Assembly: GCF_029761915.1 (NCBI RefSeq) | Contig: NZ_CP121695.1 | Coordinates: 9,019,501 to 9,083,500 of the forward strand | Direction of reading: 5' to 3' | DNA from: Bradyrhizobium sp. CB1650 | GTDB lineage: Bacteria; Pseudomonadota; Alphaproteobacteria; Rhizobiales; Xanthobacteraceae | Length of the DNA stretch: 64,000 nt | Part shown: positions 36,701-45,152 of the stretch, piece after piece | Layout: each line of letters begins with the position of its first letter | How positions within the stretch are numbered: position 1 is the first letter of the stretch | Made by a program: the position numbers and the translations under genes | The notes under the pieces: generated by a model | Database searches by the model: none | What the model was told of the DNA's origin: nothing | The model's input: only the letters and a program-made list of their open reading frames with translations

Positions 36701-37235
36701 GCGGCTGGCGCGCGTGCTCAAGCACGGCATCGCCATCGACGCCAATGCCGGCGGCGGCTCGGCGTTCTCCGTGACCGTGCCGACGGCGAAGGCGGTGACG
36801 CACACCGCGGCCGTGACCAGCGCGACGCCGCTGGCGCGCAGGCCGATCTCGGGCGCGCTGATCGTCTGCATCGAGAACGACGCGGCCATCCTCGACGGCA
36901 TGCGCACGCTGCTGAAGGCCTGGGACGCCGAGGTCATCGCAGTGGCCGATCCGGAAGCCGCGATCGCGGCGATCGAAACCGCCGGCCGCCGCATCACCGG
37001 GCTCCTGGTCGACTATCATCTCGATCGCGGCAACGGCATCGCCGCCATCCGCGACATCCGCCGCCGCTTCGGCAACACCATTCCCGCGATCCTGATCACC
37101 GCCGACCGCAGCCCTGCCGTGCAGGTGGCCGCGCGCGAGGAGAAGATCGCGGTGCTGAACAAGCCGGTGAAGCCGGCCTCGCTTCGCGCCCTGCTCGGAC
37201 AGTGGCGCACGCAGCAGATGGTGGCGGCGGAGTAA
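33726..37235 (+). CDS. hybrid histidine kinase with N-terminal sodium/solute-symporter domain
   Basis: This encodes about 1169 residues. Residues 1-560 form a multi-span domain of the PutP/SSS type (ITSTADFIGARYGKSQAVAA near 100). A linker and PAS domain follow (FDADLQLICSNRQFGDLLNV near 660). Next are a coiled coil, the HisKA domain with H813 in AAASHDILQPLN, an HATPase domain (NLISNAIKYTPRGRVLVG; GLGLGLSIVERLA) and a receiver domain with acceptor D1096 in LLVDYHLDRGNG. The ATG at 33726 has AGGGAGAG upstream. It resembles the CbrA/NahK group. The adjacent convergent response regulator is its probable partner. Confidence 0.93.
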   Translation: MLHDWGVIVAAFGYIGFLFLVASHGDRRSPAKPGRASGLIYPLSLAIYCTSWTFFGSVGFATRTSTDFLAIYVGPVLMIGLGTGILRRVIQLAKTHNITSTADFIGARYGKSQAVAATVALIAIIGSVPYIALQLKAVASSLETILSEDQAFSHIPILGDMALMVTLAMAAFAVLFGTRQTDATEHQHGLMLAVATESIVKLVAFLAAGIFVTFWMFSPQELIERAMKTPEAVRAINYSPSIGNFLTMTLLSFCAIMLLPRQFHVSVVENSSDAEVGRARWLFPLYLVAINLFVIPIALAGLVSFPFGVVDPDMYVLALPMEGGAELLSVAVFVGGLSAATAMVIVECVALSIMVSNDLVVPLVLQRRPEGRTGGTDFSDFLLRSRRLAIFAIMVMAYFYYRALGNTQLAAIGLLSFAAIAQLAPSFFGGLLWRRATARGAIGGMLVGFAVWVYTLFLPSFLDSSTWGILLLLHGPFGIEALRPQALFGADLPPLLHGVAWSLSLNILTYVVLSLARQPTSIELVQADLFVPNTLAPIAPNFRRWRTTITVQDIQTTVAQYLGPDRARHSFEAFASRRNMRLEPAAPADFELLQHAEHLIASSIGAASSRLVMSLLLRKRTVSAKAALKLLDDSHAALHFNREILQTALNHVRQGIAVFDADLQLICSNRQFGDLLNVPPHFIQFGTPLREILEFMGASNPTDPAERDTLLELRLAAYTTDSEPYLERLPDRHMVIEVLTNRMPGGGFVITFTDVTPTFEAAEALERANATLEKRVRDRTEELTRLNSELALAKSTAEDANISKTRFLAAASHDILQPLNAARLYVTSLVERQHSGEETRLVENIDESLQAIEEILGALLDISRLDAGAMTTSISSFKMADLMRSLEIEFAPIARAKGLQLGFVPCSLPVQSDRLLLRRLLQNLISNAIKYTPRGRVLVGCRRRGESLKICVYDTGVGIPAVKRGEIFKEFHRLEQGARIARGLGLGLSIVERLARVLKHGIAIDANAGGGSAFSVTVPTAKAVTHTAAVTSATPLARRPISGALIVCIENDAAILDGMRTLLKAWDAEVIAVADPEAAIAAIETAGRRITGLLVDYHLDRGNGIAAIRDIRRRFGNTIPAILITADRSPAVQVAAREEKIAVLNKPVKPASLRALLGQWRTQQMVAAE

Positions 37236-37316
37236 ATGGCAGAACGGATCGCAACCTACTCTAGCTAGGTAGTCCGTCATCCTTGTATGACGGGTCTGAC
37301 AGGAGCGGCAGAGCAT

Positions 37317-37988
37317 TCACCCCGTCGGCGTGCCCTGCTTCCACTGGCCGCCGGCGATCTTGGCGGCTGCGATCACGGCCTGGGTGCGGCTCTCGACGCC
37401 GAGCTTTTGCAGGATCGCCGAGACATGCGCCTTGATGGTCGCCTCGGAGACGCCGAGCTCGTAGGCGATCTGCTTGTTGAGCAGCCCTTCCGACAGCATC
37501 ATCAGGACCCGCACCTGCTGCGGGGTCAGCGTCACCAGGCGGTCGCGCAGGCGCGTCATGTCGGGATCGGCCACGGCCGACAGATCGGTGTCGGCGGGAA
37601 CCCAGACGTCGCCGTCCATGATCTTGAGGATGGCATCGCGCAGCGTCTCGACGCCGAAGCGCTTCGGGATGAAGCCGGAGGCGCCGAAATCGAGCGAGCG
37701 GCGGATCGTGGCGCTGTCGTCGGAAGCCGAGACGATCACCACCGGGATCGCCGGATATTGCGCACGCAGATAGATCAGGCCGGAAAAGCCCGAGATCCCG
37801 GGCATCGAGAGGTCGAGCAGGATCAGGTCGACGTCGGACGTCTGTTCCAGGAGCTTGGTCAGATCCTCGAACGATCCGGCCTCGTCGATCCTGGCCGAGG
37901 TCAGGACGCCAGCCACGGCCTGCCGCAGCGCATCGCGGAATAGAGGATGATCATCGGCAATGACGAGATGGGTGGAGGGAGCGTTCAT
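37317..37988 (-). CDS. NarL/LuxR-family response regulator
   Basis: This 223-residue protein begins with the receiver motif VIADDHPLFRDAL and has phospho-acceptor D59 in LILLDLSMPG. A C-terminal LuxR helix-turn-helix (LTPQQVRVLMMLSEGLLNKQ, VSEATIKAHVSAILQKLGV) follows. The ATG at 37988 has AAGAGATCG upstream. It is convergent with the hybrid kinase gene, with 81 bases between stops. In related bacteria such kinase and regulator pairs control carbon-compound use; the MHS transporter just upstream is a possible target. Confidence 0.93.
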   Translation of the reverse strand: MNAPSTHLVIADDHPLFRDALRQAVAGVLTSARIDEAGSFEDLTKLLEQTSDVDLILLDLSMPGISGFSGLIYLRAQYPAIPVVIVSASDDSATIRRSLDFGASGFIPKRFGVETLRDAILKIMDGDVWVPADTDLSAVADPDMTRLRDRLVTLTPQQVRVLMMLSEGLLNKQIAYELGVSEATIKAHVSAILQKLGVESRTQAVIAAAKIAGGQWKQGTPTG

Positions 37989-38279
37989 CGATCTCTTGCT
38001 GTGGTTCGACGGGCCAGTAAGCCGGACCGGCGCCTTGGTCAATTGTTTCCCGGCCGGCCGTGGCATGCAAGTGCACATTATCCCTTTGCTGCAAAGGGGT
38101 TAATCCGCAAGGCGCGGTACCCGGCGCCGGTGGCGTCAGGTGGATGTCAGTGCGCAAGGCCGAAAGTCGTATTGGGGCAGGTTTCACGCCGATGTTACCG
38201 TGCCGACAAGACCCAGGTTGATCCGGCTTGTTCGGACACCCGGGGCGCGAGGAAACGATTTTTCGGGGAGCTATTCAAC

Positions 38280-39944
38280 ATGTCGACAGTGGCTGTGTCT
38301 CAAGCAGGCGCGGGGGGTATGACGAGGGACGAACGGTTCGTCATTCTCGCCTCCTCACTCGGTACCGTCTTCGAGTGGTACGACTTCTACCTTTACGGCT
38401 CGCTGGCCAGCATCATCGGCGTGCAATTCTTCTCGGATTATCCGCCAGCCACCCGCGACATCTTCGCGCTGCTGGCGTTCGCCGCGGGCTTCCTGGTGCG
38501 TCCGTTCGGCGCCATCGTCTTCGGCCGCGTCGGCGATATCGTCGGCCGCAAATACACCTTCCTCGTCACCATCCTGATCATGGGTCTGTCGACCTTCATC
38601 GTCGGCCTGCTGCCGAGCGCGGCCAGCATCGGCATCGCGGCCCCGATCATCCTGATCGCGCTGCGCCTCGCCCAGGGTCTGGCGCTCGGCGGTGAATATG
38701 GTGGTGCGGCGACCTATGTCGCCGAGCATGCCCCGAACGGCAGGCGCGGTTACTACACCTCCTTCATCCAGACCACCGCTACGCTCGGCCTCTTCCTGTC
38801 GCTGCTGGTGATCCTGTTCACCCGCACCGCGACGGGCGAAGCCGACTTCGCGAAGTGGGGCTGGCGTATCCCGTTCCTGGTCTCGGTACTGCTGCTCGGC
38901 ATCTCGGTCTGGATCCGGCTCCGCCTCAATGAATCGCCGATCTTCCAGAAGATGAAGGACGAGGGCAAGAGCTCGAAGGCGCCGCTGACGGAGGCCTTTG
39001 CGAACTGGAAGAACGGCAAGCTCGTGCTGCTCGCCCTGCTCGGCGGCACCATGGGCCAGGGCGTGGTCTGGTATACCGGCCAGTTCTACGCGCTGTTCTT
39101 CCTGCAATCGATCCTCAAGGTCGACGGCTACACCGCGAACCTGCTGATCGCCTGGTCGCTGCTGTTCGGAACCGGCTTCTTCATCGTGTTCGGCTCGCTC
39201 TCCGACAGGATCGGCCGCAAGCCGATCATCCTCGGCGGCTGCCTGATCGCGGCGCTGACCTTCTTCCCGATCTTCAAGATGATCACCACCAACGCCAATC
39301 CGGCGCTGGAGAAGGCGATCGAATCAACGAAGGTCGAGGTGGTGGCCGATCCTGCAGGCTGCGGCGACCTGTTCAATCCGGTCGGCACCCGCGTCTTCAG
39401 CGCGCCGTGCGACACCGCGCGCGCCTTCCTGTCGCAGTCGTCGGTCAAGTACGGGACGACCGCCGGCCCGGCGGGCTCGGGGGTCAAGGTCGTCGTAAAC
39501 GGCAAGGACGTGCCTTACACCAGCGCCAAGGATAGCAACCCGGCGGTCCTCGCCGCGGTGCAGGCGGCCGGCTATCCCAAGGCAGGCGACGCCGGCATCG
39601 TGAAGATGTCGAACCCGTTCGACATCTTCCGTCCGCAGGTGGCCGCGATCATCGGCCTGCTGTTCATCCTGGTGATCTTCGTCACCATGGTGTACGGGCC
39701 GATCGCGGCGATGCTGGTCGAGCTGTTCCCGACCCGCATCCGCTACACCTCGATGTCGCTGCCCTATCACATCGGTAACGGCTGGTTCGGCGGCCTGCTG
39801 CCCGCGACCGCGTTCGCGATCGTGGCCTCGACCGGCGACATCTATGCCGGCCTCTGGTACCCGATCGTGTTCGCGGTGATCACCGCGGTGGTCGGCTTCC
39901 TGTTCCTGCCCGAGACCAAGGACGTCGACATCAAGGCGACCTGA
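38280..39944 (+). CDS. MFS transporter, metabolite:H+ symporter (MHS) family
   Basis: This 554-residue protein has about twelve membrane segments. The N-terminal SSLGTVFEWYDFYLYGSLAS, GAIVFGRVGDIVGRKYTFLV and LQLAQG-like RLAQGLALGGEYGG motifs are diagnostic of the MHS branch (KgtP, ProP, ShiA). The ATG at 38280 is preceded by GGGGAGC. Unusually, about 110 extra residues (roughly 337-450, including ADPAGCGDLFNPVGTRVFSA) sit between two membrane segments of the second half, probably as a periplasmic loop. The substrate is not assignable, though carboxylates or betaine are typical. Its promoter lies in the 291 bases shared with the response regulator. Confidence 0.92.
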   Translation: MSTVAVSQAGAGGMTRDERFVILASSLGTVFEWYDFYLYGSLASIIGVQFFSDYPPATRDIFALLAFAAGFLVRPFGAIVFGRVGDIVGRKYTFLVTILIMGLSTFIVGLLPSAASIGIAAPIILIALRLAQGLALGGEYGGAATYVAEHAPNGRRGYYTSFIQTTATLGLFLSLLVILFTRTATGEADFAKWGWRIPFLVSVLLLGISVWIRLRLNESPIFQKMKDEGKSSKAPLTEAFANWKNGKLVLLALLGGTMGQGVVWYTGQFYALFFLQSILKVDGYTANLLIAWSLLFGTGFFIVFGSLSDRIGRKPIILGGCLIAALTFFPIFKMITTNANPALEKAIESTKVEVVADPAGCGDLFNPVGTRVFSAPCDTARAFLSQSSVKYGTTAGPAGSGVKVVVNGKDVPYTSAKDSNPAVLAAVQAAGYPKAGDAGIVKMSNPFDIFRPQVAAIIGLLFILVIFVTMVYGPIAAMLVELFPTRIRYTSMSLPYHIGNGWFGGLLPATAFAIVASTGDIYAGLWYPIVFAVITAVVGFLFLPETKDVDIKAT

Positions 39945-40014
39945 TCGGACAAGTCGATCCCAGCCAAGTACAAGCCGGCCGCGGAGCGATCCGCGGCCGG
40001 TTTCGTTTTGGGCC

Positions 40015-40488
40015 CTACTGATTGCCGCCGATGAATTGCAGCACCACCTCGCGCCGGTGCGGCTGCTTGCGATGCTCGATGAGATAGATGGCCTGCCACG
40101 TGCCGAGCGCGAGCTTGCCGTTCAGGACCGGCACGTTGAGCGAGGTCTGCGTCAGCATCGTCTTGATGTGCGCCGGCATGTCGTCCGGTCCCTCGGTAAC
40201 GTGAGTCCAGGGCGCGTTCTCCGGCGCGAGCCGCGCCAGCGCGGTGCTGAGATCGACGAGCACGGAGGGGTCAGCATTTTCCTGGATCGTCAGCGAGGCC
40301 GAGGTGTGACGGATGAACAGTGTCAGTGCGCCGGTGGCGGCGCCGGCCTCGGCGATGAACTTGGCGGCCTCGCCGGTGAGATCGGTGAAGCCGCGGCCTT
40401 CCGTCTGCACCGTCAGCAACGACGAGGTGATGGAGGCGGCCTTTACCGTCGACGGCGCGGAGCGGGTGATCGATCTTGCCGATGTCAT
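40015..40488 (-). CDS. YjbQ family protein (UPF0047)
   Basis: This 157-residue soluble protein has the family core LTLFIRHTSASLTIQENADP with the conserved histidine, then HVTEGPDDMPAHIKTMLTQT and the closing LGTWQAIYLIEHRKQPHRRE. YjbQ proteins form small trimers, and a weak thiamine-phosphate-synthase activity has been reported; the physiological role is unsettled. The ATG at 40488 is chosen for its GAGAG site and family N-terminus. It is downstream of a Bradyrhizobium-type repeat and not in an obvious operon. Confidence 0.92.
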   Translation of the reverse strand: MTSARSITRSAPSTVKAASITSSLLTVQTEGRGFTDLTGEAAKFIAEAGAATGALTLFIRHTSASLTIQENADPSVLVDLSTALARLAPENAPWTHVTEGPDDMPAHIKTMLTQTSLNVPVLNGKLALGTWQAIYLIEHRKQPHRREVVLQFIGGNQ

Positions 40489-40505
40489 AGCGACTCTCGT
40501 TACGT

Positions 40506-40626
40506 CGTCCTGGCGAAAGCCAGGCCCCATTACCCCAAATGCTCGTGATGGCGAAAGGTGGCGACGCGCACCGAGAAAAACAGAGGGGCCGCGGCGTATG
40601 GGTCCTGGCTTTTCGCCAAGACGACA
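40506..40626. repeat. intergenic repeat with TCCTGGCGAAAGCCAGG
   Basis: The left side has CCTGGCGAAAGCCAGG (a hairpin) and the right side GGGTCCTGGCTTTTCGCCAAGACGAC, in inverted orientation around a 60-base centre. This is another dispersed repeat class with no coding content. Confidence 0.6.
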
Positions 40627-40638
40627 TCAACAAGGATG

Positions 40639-41193
40639 TCAAATCTTCCCCGACACGTCCTTTTGCACGCGGTTGGCCATCTCGATCAGCCGCCGCCATG
40701 CCCGTTCCAGGAACGACATCACGCGATCCATGTCCTGGTCGCTCGGCAGCGGGATCTCGATCCGGCGATCACCTTCGGCGACCTTCGGGGGAGCCTTCTT
40801 CAACCGATCGGATTTCGGCAGCGCCTCGTCGACCTTGCCCGACACGCTTGGTCCGGCCGCGACCTCCGCCTTCAACTTCTCGACCTCAGCCTGGAGGCGG
40901 CCGATCTCGGCGTCGAGCGCGGAGCGCTCGTCGGGCACGGCGTAGCAGGCCCAGCCGACGCCATTCTTGGTGCAGGTCGAAACCGTGCCGGTGCGAGTGT
41001 CGAGCCGCAACACGCCCTCGGGGATCGGCGTCATCGCGTAGCGGCCGTTTTCAGTGTCGGGGGCGGATTGCGCGGTCACCTGGCCGCCGCCGATCGCAAG
41101 CACCGCGGCGATCGCGCCCCCCAAGGACGATGCTCTGACGGGCCATGCCCTCAAGAGCCATGGTCTCGACATTGACGTCGCTGCTGGTTTCAT
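40639..41193 (-). CDS. hypothetical exported or anchored protein with a coiled coil
   Basis: This encodes about 184 residues from the ATG at 41193, which has GGAGCAG upstream. Residues 15-40 are hydrophobic (VRASSLGGAIAAVLAIGGGQ) and may be a signal anchor. A short domain with two cysteines (TVSTCTKNGVGWACYAVPDE) follows. Then come a predicted coiled coil (LDAEIGRLQAEVEKLKAEV) and a charged amphipathic tail containing DQDMDRVMSFLERAWRRLIE. No family name is offered. The cysteine pair and coil suggest an envelope-associated role, by inference only. Confidence 0.7.
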   Translation of the reverse strand: MKPAATSMSRPWLLRAWPVRASSLGGAIAAVLAIGGGQVTAQSAPDTENGRYAMTPIPEGVLRLDTRTGTVSTCTKNGVGWACYAVPDERSALDAEIGRLQAEVEKLKAEVAAGPSVSGKVDEALPKSDRLKKAPPKVAEGDRRIEIPLPSDQDMDRVMSFLERAWRRLIEMANRVQKDVSGKI

Positions 41194-41564
41194 TTCGCTG
41201 CTCCGCCACGACGCGCCGGTGGACACTTGCAATTCTACACCCGCGCGGACGACGGCGCACGGCTTCGCCGCCGAAAACGCGCGTTCGGAGTCAACCAGCG
41301 CGGCACCCGGTTTGATCCGGGAAATAGCGATCGATGCGAGAGCCGTATCGGCGGATCGCAAAGAGAGCTGCTGCGGTGCGGCGTCACGCTGTGTGCAGCG
41401 CTGGCAAGCGCGACAATATCATCAAAGAAATCAATATCATAACAGAACACGACGCAATCGTGACTTGGCTTGACTTGATTATGTGCCATCAGTATGGTCC
41501 GCGCGGCTTTTGAGGGTGTTGGGCGTAATTTCCATTCAGCCGCGGCGTTTCGGGTCTTCGTTGC
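41194..41564. other. divergent promoter region upstream of the F0 operon
   Basis: The 371 bases lie between the start of a minus-strand gene and atpI. The right half is relatively AT-rich and has a direct repeat AATATCAT at 41415 and 41433. No open frame with a ribosome binding site was found. It should contain the promoters of atpI-atpF and of the hypothetical gene. Confidence 0.5.
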
Positions 41565-41939
41565 ATGACACAGGGCACGGGACACGGCGAGAATGGAAAT
41601 GGCGATAGATCGCCCGAGGAAGCTGCGCTTTCCGAACGGCTCGGAAATCTTAATCAGCGGTTGTCCGAATTTCGCGACCGCAGGATCAAGACCGAGCAAC
41701 CCGCAGGTGACGGTGGAGACGGAGCGGCCAGAGCCTCGGCGATGGCGCTTGGTTTCCGGCTATCCTCCGAGTTGATCGCTGGCGTCGTTGTCGGAGCGGG
41801 GATTGGCTGGGGGTTCGACCGCTTGCTGTCGACGTCGCCTTTCGGATTTATCGTGTTCACGCTGCTGGGCTTCGTGGCCGGCGTGGTGAATGTGGTGAGG
41901 TCGGCGGGCGCGGGTCAAAACAGGCGCGGTGGTTCGTAG
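41565..41939 (+). CDS. atpI: ATP synthase protein I
   Basis: This 124-residue protein has a charged N-terminus and two membrane segments ([20 protein letters not shown] and [20 protein letters not shown]). AtpI assists assembly of the c-ring and is not part of the finished enzyme. It is the first gene of the F0 operon and precedes atpB by 108 bases that contain two copies of CGGCAGACCGAGA. The C-terminus ends [10 protein letters not shown], as is common in rhizobial AtpI proteins. Confidence 0.93.
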   Translation: MTQGTGHGENGNGDRSPEEAALSERLGNLNQRLSEFRDRRIKTEQPAGDGGDGAARASAMALGFRLSSELIAGVVVGAGIGWGFDRLLSTSPFGFIVFTLLGFVAGVVNVVRSAGAGQNRRGGS

Positions 41940-42047
41940 CCGATCCGGCCAGAGGAATTGATCGTGCCGGCTTCGCCGGTACGGGCCGGCCCGGCCGGCA
42001 GACCGAGACCAGCCGGCTTGCCCGGCAGACCGAGAGACGCCGCGCGG

Positions 42048-42797
42048 ATGAAAATCGACCCGATCCACCAGTTCAACATCGAGCCTCTCTTCACGATCGG
42101 CCATATCGGCAACCACACGATCGCCTTCACCAATTCGTCGCTCTACATGCTTGTGGCGGTCGCGGTGATCTCGATCCTGATGCTTGCCAGCGGCACGCAG
42201 CTCGTTCCCGGGCGCTTCCAGTCCGTCGCCGAAATCTCCTACGAGTTCGTGGCGTCGACCATCCGCTCGACCGCCGGCGCGGAAGGCATGAAGTTCTTTC
42301 CGCTGATCTTCTCGATCTTCATGTTCATCTGCGTCTCGAACCTGGTGGGGATCATCCCCTACACCTTCACGATCTCGAGCCACCTGATCGTCACCGCGGC
42401 GCTCGCGCTGTTGGTGTTCTTCACCGTCCTGATCTATGGCGTCTACAAGAACGGCCTGAAATTCTTCAAGATTTTCGTTCCCCACGGCGTCCCCGGCTAC
42501 ATCCTGCCGCTGGTGATGTTCATCGAGATCCTGTCGTTCTTCCTGCGGCCGGTCTCGCACAGCGTCCGTCTCTTCGCCAACATGCTGGCCGGCCACATCG
42601 CGCTGAAGGTGTTCGCGGGCTTCGTCGCCATGCTCGGCGTCTCGCTCGGCGCCATCGGCTGGATCGGCGGTGTGCTGCCGCTGGCGCTCACCGTCGCGCT
42701 CACCGCGCTGGAACTCCTGGTCGCGTTCCTCCAGGCCTACGTGTTCGCGATCCTGACCTGCATCTACCTGAACGACGCCATTCATCCGGGACACTGA
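42048..42797 (+). CDS. atpB: ATP synthase F0 subunit a
   Basis: This 249-residue membrane protein begins [20 protein letters not shown], the normal N-terminus in this group, so the upstream in-frame start at 41958 is rejected. It forms the proton half-channels beside the c-ring. The essential arginine is in [20 protein letters not shown] near residue 180, and the C-terminal helix [20 protein letters not shown] is family-typical. The subunit c gene follows after 53 bases. Confidence 0.98.
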   Translation: MKIDPIHQFNIEPLFTIGHIGNHTIAFTNSSLYMLVAVAVISILMLASGTQLVPGRFQSVAEISYEFVASTIRSTAGAEGMKFFPLIFSIFMFICVSNLVGIIPYTFTISSHLIVTAALALLVFFTVLIYGVYKNGLKFFKIFVPHGVPGYILPLVMFIEILSFFLRPVSHSVRLFANMLAGHIALKVFAGFVAMLGVSLGAIGWIGGVLPLALTVALTALELLVAFLQAYVFAILTCIYLNDAIHPGH

Positions 42798-42850
42798 GCG
42801 GTCCGGGGAATTTCCACCCACAACCCAATCTTTCTTCCAAGGAGTCTAAA

Positions 42851-43081
42851 ATGGATCCGGCAGCAGCAAAACTTATCGGCGCGGGCATCGCGTGCATCGG
42901 CATGGGCGGTGCGGGCGTCGGCGTGGGCGTGATCTTCGGCAACTACCTCGCAGCGGCGGTGCGCAACCCGTCGGCCGCGCAGGGCCAGTTCGGCAACCTG
43001 ATCTTCGGCTTCGCCGTGACCGAAGCGCTCGGCATCTTCTCGCTGCTGATCGCGCTGCTTCTGCTGTTCGTTCCGCTCTGA
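42851..43081 (+). CDS. atpE: ATP synthase F0 subunit c
   Basis: This 76-residue hairpin of two membrane helices assembles into the proton-driven c-ring. The glycine-rich first helix ([20 protein letters not shown]) and the proton-carrying carboxylate E58 in [10 protein letters not shown] are visible. A GGAG ribosome binding site precedes the ATG. The polar loop RNPSAAQGQ is normal. Confidence 0.98.
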   Translation: MDPAAAKLIGAGIACIGMGGAGVGVGVIFGNYLAAAVRNPSAAQGQFGNLIFGFAVTEALGIFSLLIALLLLFVPL

Positions 43082-43141
43082 GGACGTTCTCGCGCCGCTC
43101 GAAACCACGGGCGGCGCGCTTGACAGCAACAGGAGAAACCC

Positions 43142-43708
43142 ATGGCTGAGAGTCATGGCGGGGCAAAAGGCCCGGGGGCCAATGCCCACACCGAGGCTGA
43201 CGGCGGTCACCACGGCGGCGGCTTTCCGCCGTTCGAAAGCAGCACCTTTGCCTCGCAACTGGTGTCGCTGGCGATCTTCTTCGTCCTGCTTTACGTGATC
43301 GTGTCCAAGCTCGCCTTGCCGCGTGTCGGCGGCGTGATCGAGGCGCGTCAAAACAAGATCGAGGGCGACCTCGCCGAAGCGCAGAAGCTGAGGGATCAGT
43401 CCGATGCGGCGCTGAAGGCCTATGAGGCCGAGCTCGCCTCGGCACGTTCCAAGGCACAGGCGATCGGCAACGAGACCCGCGAGAAGCTGAACGCGCAGGC
43501 GGAAGCCGAGCGCAAGTCGCTGGAACAGCAATTGGCAACGAAGCTCGCAGAGGCGGAGAAGACCATCGCCTCGACCCGCGCGACCGCCATGAGCAATGTC
43601 CGCGGCATCGCGGCCGATGCGGCCGGTACGATCGTGCAGCGGCTCACCGGCATCGCGCCCGATGCGGCGTCGGTCAATGCCGCGGTCGATGCGTCCCTGA
43701 AAGGTTAG
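43142..43708 (+). CDS. atpF2: ATP synthase F0 subunit b' (second b-type stalk subunit)
   Basis: This 188-residue protein has a histidine/glycine-rich N-terminal 30 residues, a single membrane helix ([20 protein letters not shown]) and a long helical stalk ([20 protein letters not shown] onward). Photosynthetic and related alphaproteobacteria use a b/b' heterodimer as the peripheral stalk, and this is the b' partner. The b gene starts only five bases after its stop. Confidence 0.94.
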   Translation: MAESHGGAKGPGANAHTEADGGHHGGGFPPFESSTFASQLVSLAIFFVLLYVIVSKLALPRVGGVIEARQNKIEGDLAEAQKLRDQSDAALKAYEAELASARSKAQAIGNETREKLNAQAEAERKSLEQQLATKLAEAEKTIASTRATAMSNVRGIAADAAGTIVQRLTGIAPDAASVNAAVDASLKG

Positions 43709-43713
43709 TCGAT

Positions 43714-44199
43714 ATGTTCCTCGAACCTGAGTTTTGGGTCGCCGTCGCCTTCGTGATCCTGATGGTGATCTTCGCCTATCTCGGGATCCACAAGACCCTG
43801 CTGACGACGCTCGACCATCGTGCCGCCCGCATCAAGGCCGAGCTCGACGACGCCCAGCGCCTCAAGCAGGAGGCTGCCAAGGTGCTCGCCGACTACAGGG
43901 CGCGCAGCGCCACGGCCGAGCGCGAGGCCGCCGACATCGTCGCCAACGCCAAGGCCGAAGCCGAGCGCATCGCGGCCGACGCCAAGTCGAAGATGGAAGA
44001 CTTCGTCGCCCGCCGCACCAAGACCGCGGAGAGCAAGATCGCGCTCGCCGAGGCCCAGGCGTTGGCCGACGTCCGCGCCGCCGCGGCGGAAGCCGCCGTC
44101 CAGGCCGCTTCGACCATCCTGTCGCAGTCGGTCAAGGGCCAGGTCGCCGACGATCTGCTCACCAAGGGCATCACCGAGGTCCGGCAGAAGCTGAACTGA
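43714..44199 (+). CDS. atpF: ATP synthase F0 subunit b
   Basis: This 161-residue protein starts [20 protein letters not shown], a single membrane anchor, followed by a helical stalk with alternating alanine and charged residues that pairs with b'. The C-terminal helix [20 protein letters not shown] contacts the delta subunit. The operon ends here; the F1 genes are not in this window, which is the usual split arrangement in this group. Confidence 0.96.
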   Translation: MFLEPEFWVAVAFVILMVIFAYLGIHKTLLTTLDHRAARIKAELDDAQRLKQEAAKVLADYRARSATAEREAADIVANAKAEAERIAADAKSKMEDFVARRTKTAESKIALAEAQALADVRAAAAEAAVQAASTILSQSVKGQVADDLLTKGITEVRQKLN

Positions 44200-44223
44200 G
44201 AGCTTCCGTCCTCCTCACCAATC

Positions 44224-44254
44224 AAAAAGCCGGCGCGAAAGCGCCGGCTTTTTT
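44224..44254 (+). terminator. intrinsic terminator of the F0 operon
   Basis: A perfect eight-base stem GCCGGCGC/GCGCCGGC with loop GAAA is followed by six T and preceded by five A. It lies 25 bases after the atpF stop and could also terminate the opposite strand. Confidence 0.95.
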
Positions 44255-44357
44255 GTTGGGCCTCAGGGACACTCTCGTCATCGCCCGACTTGATCGGGAG
44301 TCGTTACACGGAGAAGCCGCGACGTACTGGATGCCCCGCTTTCGCGGGGCATGACGG

Positions 44358-45011
44358 TTACCTCTTCCGCGACCGCGCCTTCGGCTCTGGCGACAGCGCC
44401 TGCGGGTCGAAGCCGACGTAGAAGACGTAGGAATCGGCGACCGCGGCCGATGGCACCGGATAGACCATGTCCTCGGCGACAAAGGTGAAGGGCACGCTGC
44501 CGCCTTCGGGCAGCTCGACCGTGGTGCGGTAGGCCTTCGAGGCGATCACCTTCTCGCCGACCCCGCCCTGCACTACGGCGACGCGCAAGGGAACCTCGAT
44601 CGAGCTTGGCGCGCCGGCGGGACCGGCAATGACGCGGCCCTGGATGCCGATGCGCGCGGTGATCTCGCCACCGTTGCGGACGCACTCGCGCGCCATCTTG
44701 GTGATCGAGGCCTGGAAGCGCACGTCATTGCCGATAGCCTGCTTGCCGGGCGCTGCAGCCGCATAAGTGGACGCCCCGGCACGGACGGTGACCTGGGGAC
44801 AATCGACGTCGTCTTCGGGTGGCTGGCCCGGCGCGGGCGCCGGCTGGGTCTGGGCCGGCTCGTCGGACTTGCCCCCGAACAGGCTCTTGAAGCGGTCGGT
44901 CAGCGACTGCGCCGCGACCGGCGAGACGGAAGCGAGCGCAACAGACAGCGCCAGCGCAATCACCGGCCCCCGGCACAGCGCATTTCGCGATGATCGAAGC
45001 TCCTTCAGCAT
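44358..45011 (-). CDS. conserved hypothetical exported protein
   Basis: This 217-residue protein has a signal peptide (hydrophobic stretch GPVIALALSVALASVSPVAA, cleavage after AQS). A proline/glutamine-rich linker (EPAQTQPAPAPGQPPEDDVD) and a globular domain with CPQVTVRAGASTY and a second cysteine in ARECVRNGG follow. Beta-rich text such as ITARIGIQGRVIAGPAG suggests an immunoglobulin-like fold. The C-terminus is basic (KARSRKR). It is likely periplasmic. No named family is recognised with confidence. Confidence 0.8.
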   Translation of the reverse strand: MLKELRSSRNALCRGPVIALALSVALASVSPVAAQSLTDRFKSLFGGKSDEPAQTQPAPAPGQPPEDDVDCPQVTVRAGASTYAAAAPGKQAIGNDVRFQASITKMARECVRNGGEITARIGIQGRVIAGPAGAPSSIEVPLRVAVVQGGVGEKVIASKAYRTTVELPEGGSVPFTFVAEDMVYPVPSAAVADSYVFYVGFDPQALSPEPKARSRKR

Positions 45012-45152
45012 GAACGCCCGTACTCCATGACAATGGCCCGGCGAGTGGCCGGCTCGTTGCGGGTTATATCGTCAAAATCGGCGAACCCAAGGCAGGAAAC
45101 AAGCGGTAGCCAAGGCGGCAAGGCCCCGACTTTGGCCGCATGGGCGCCCGGC

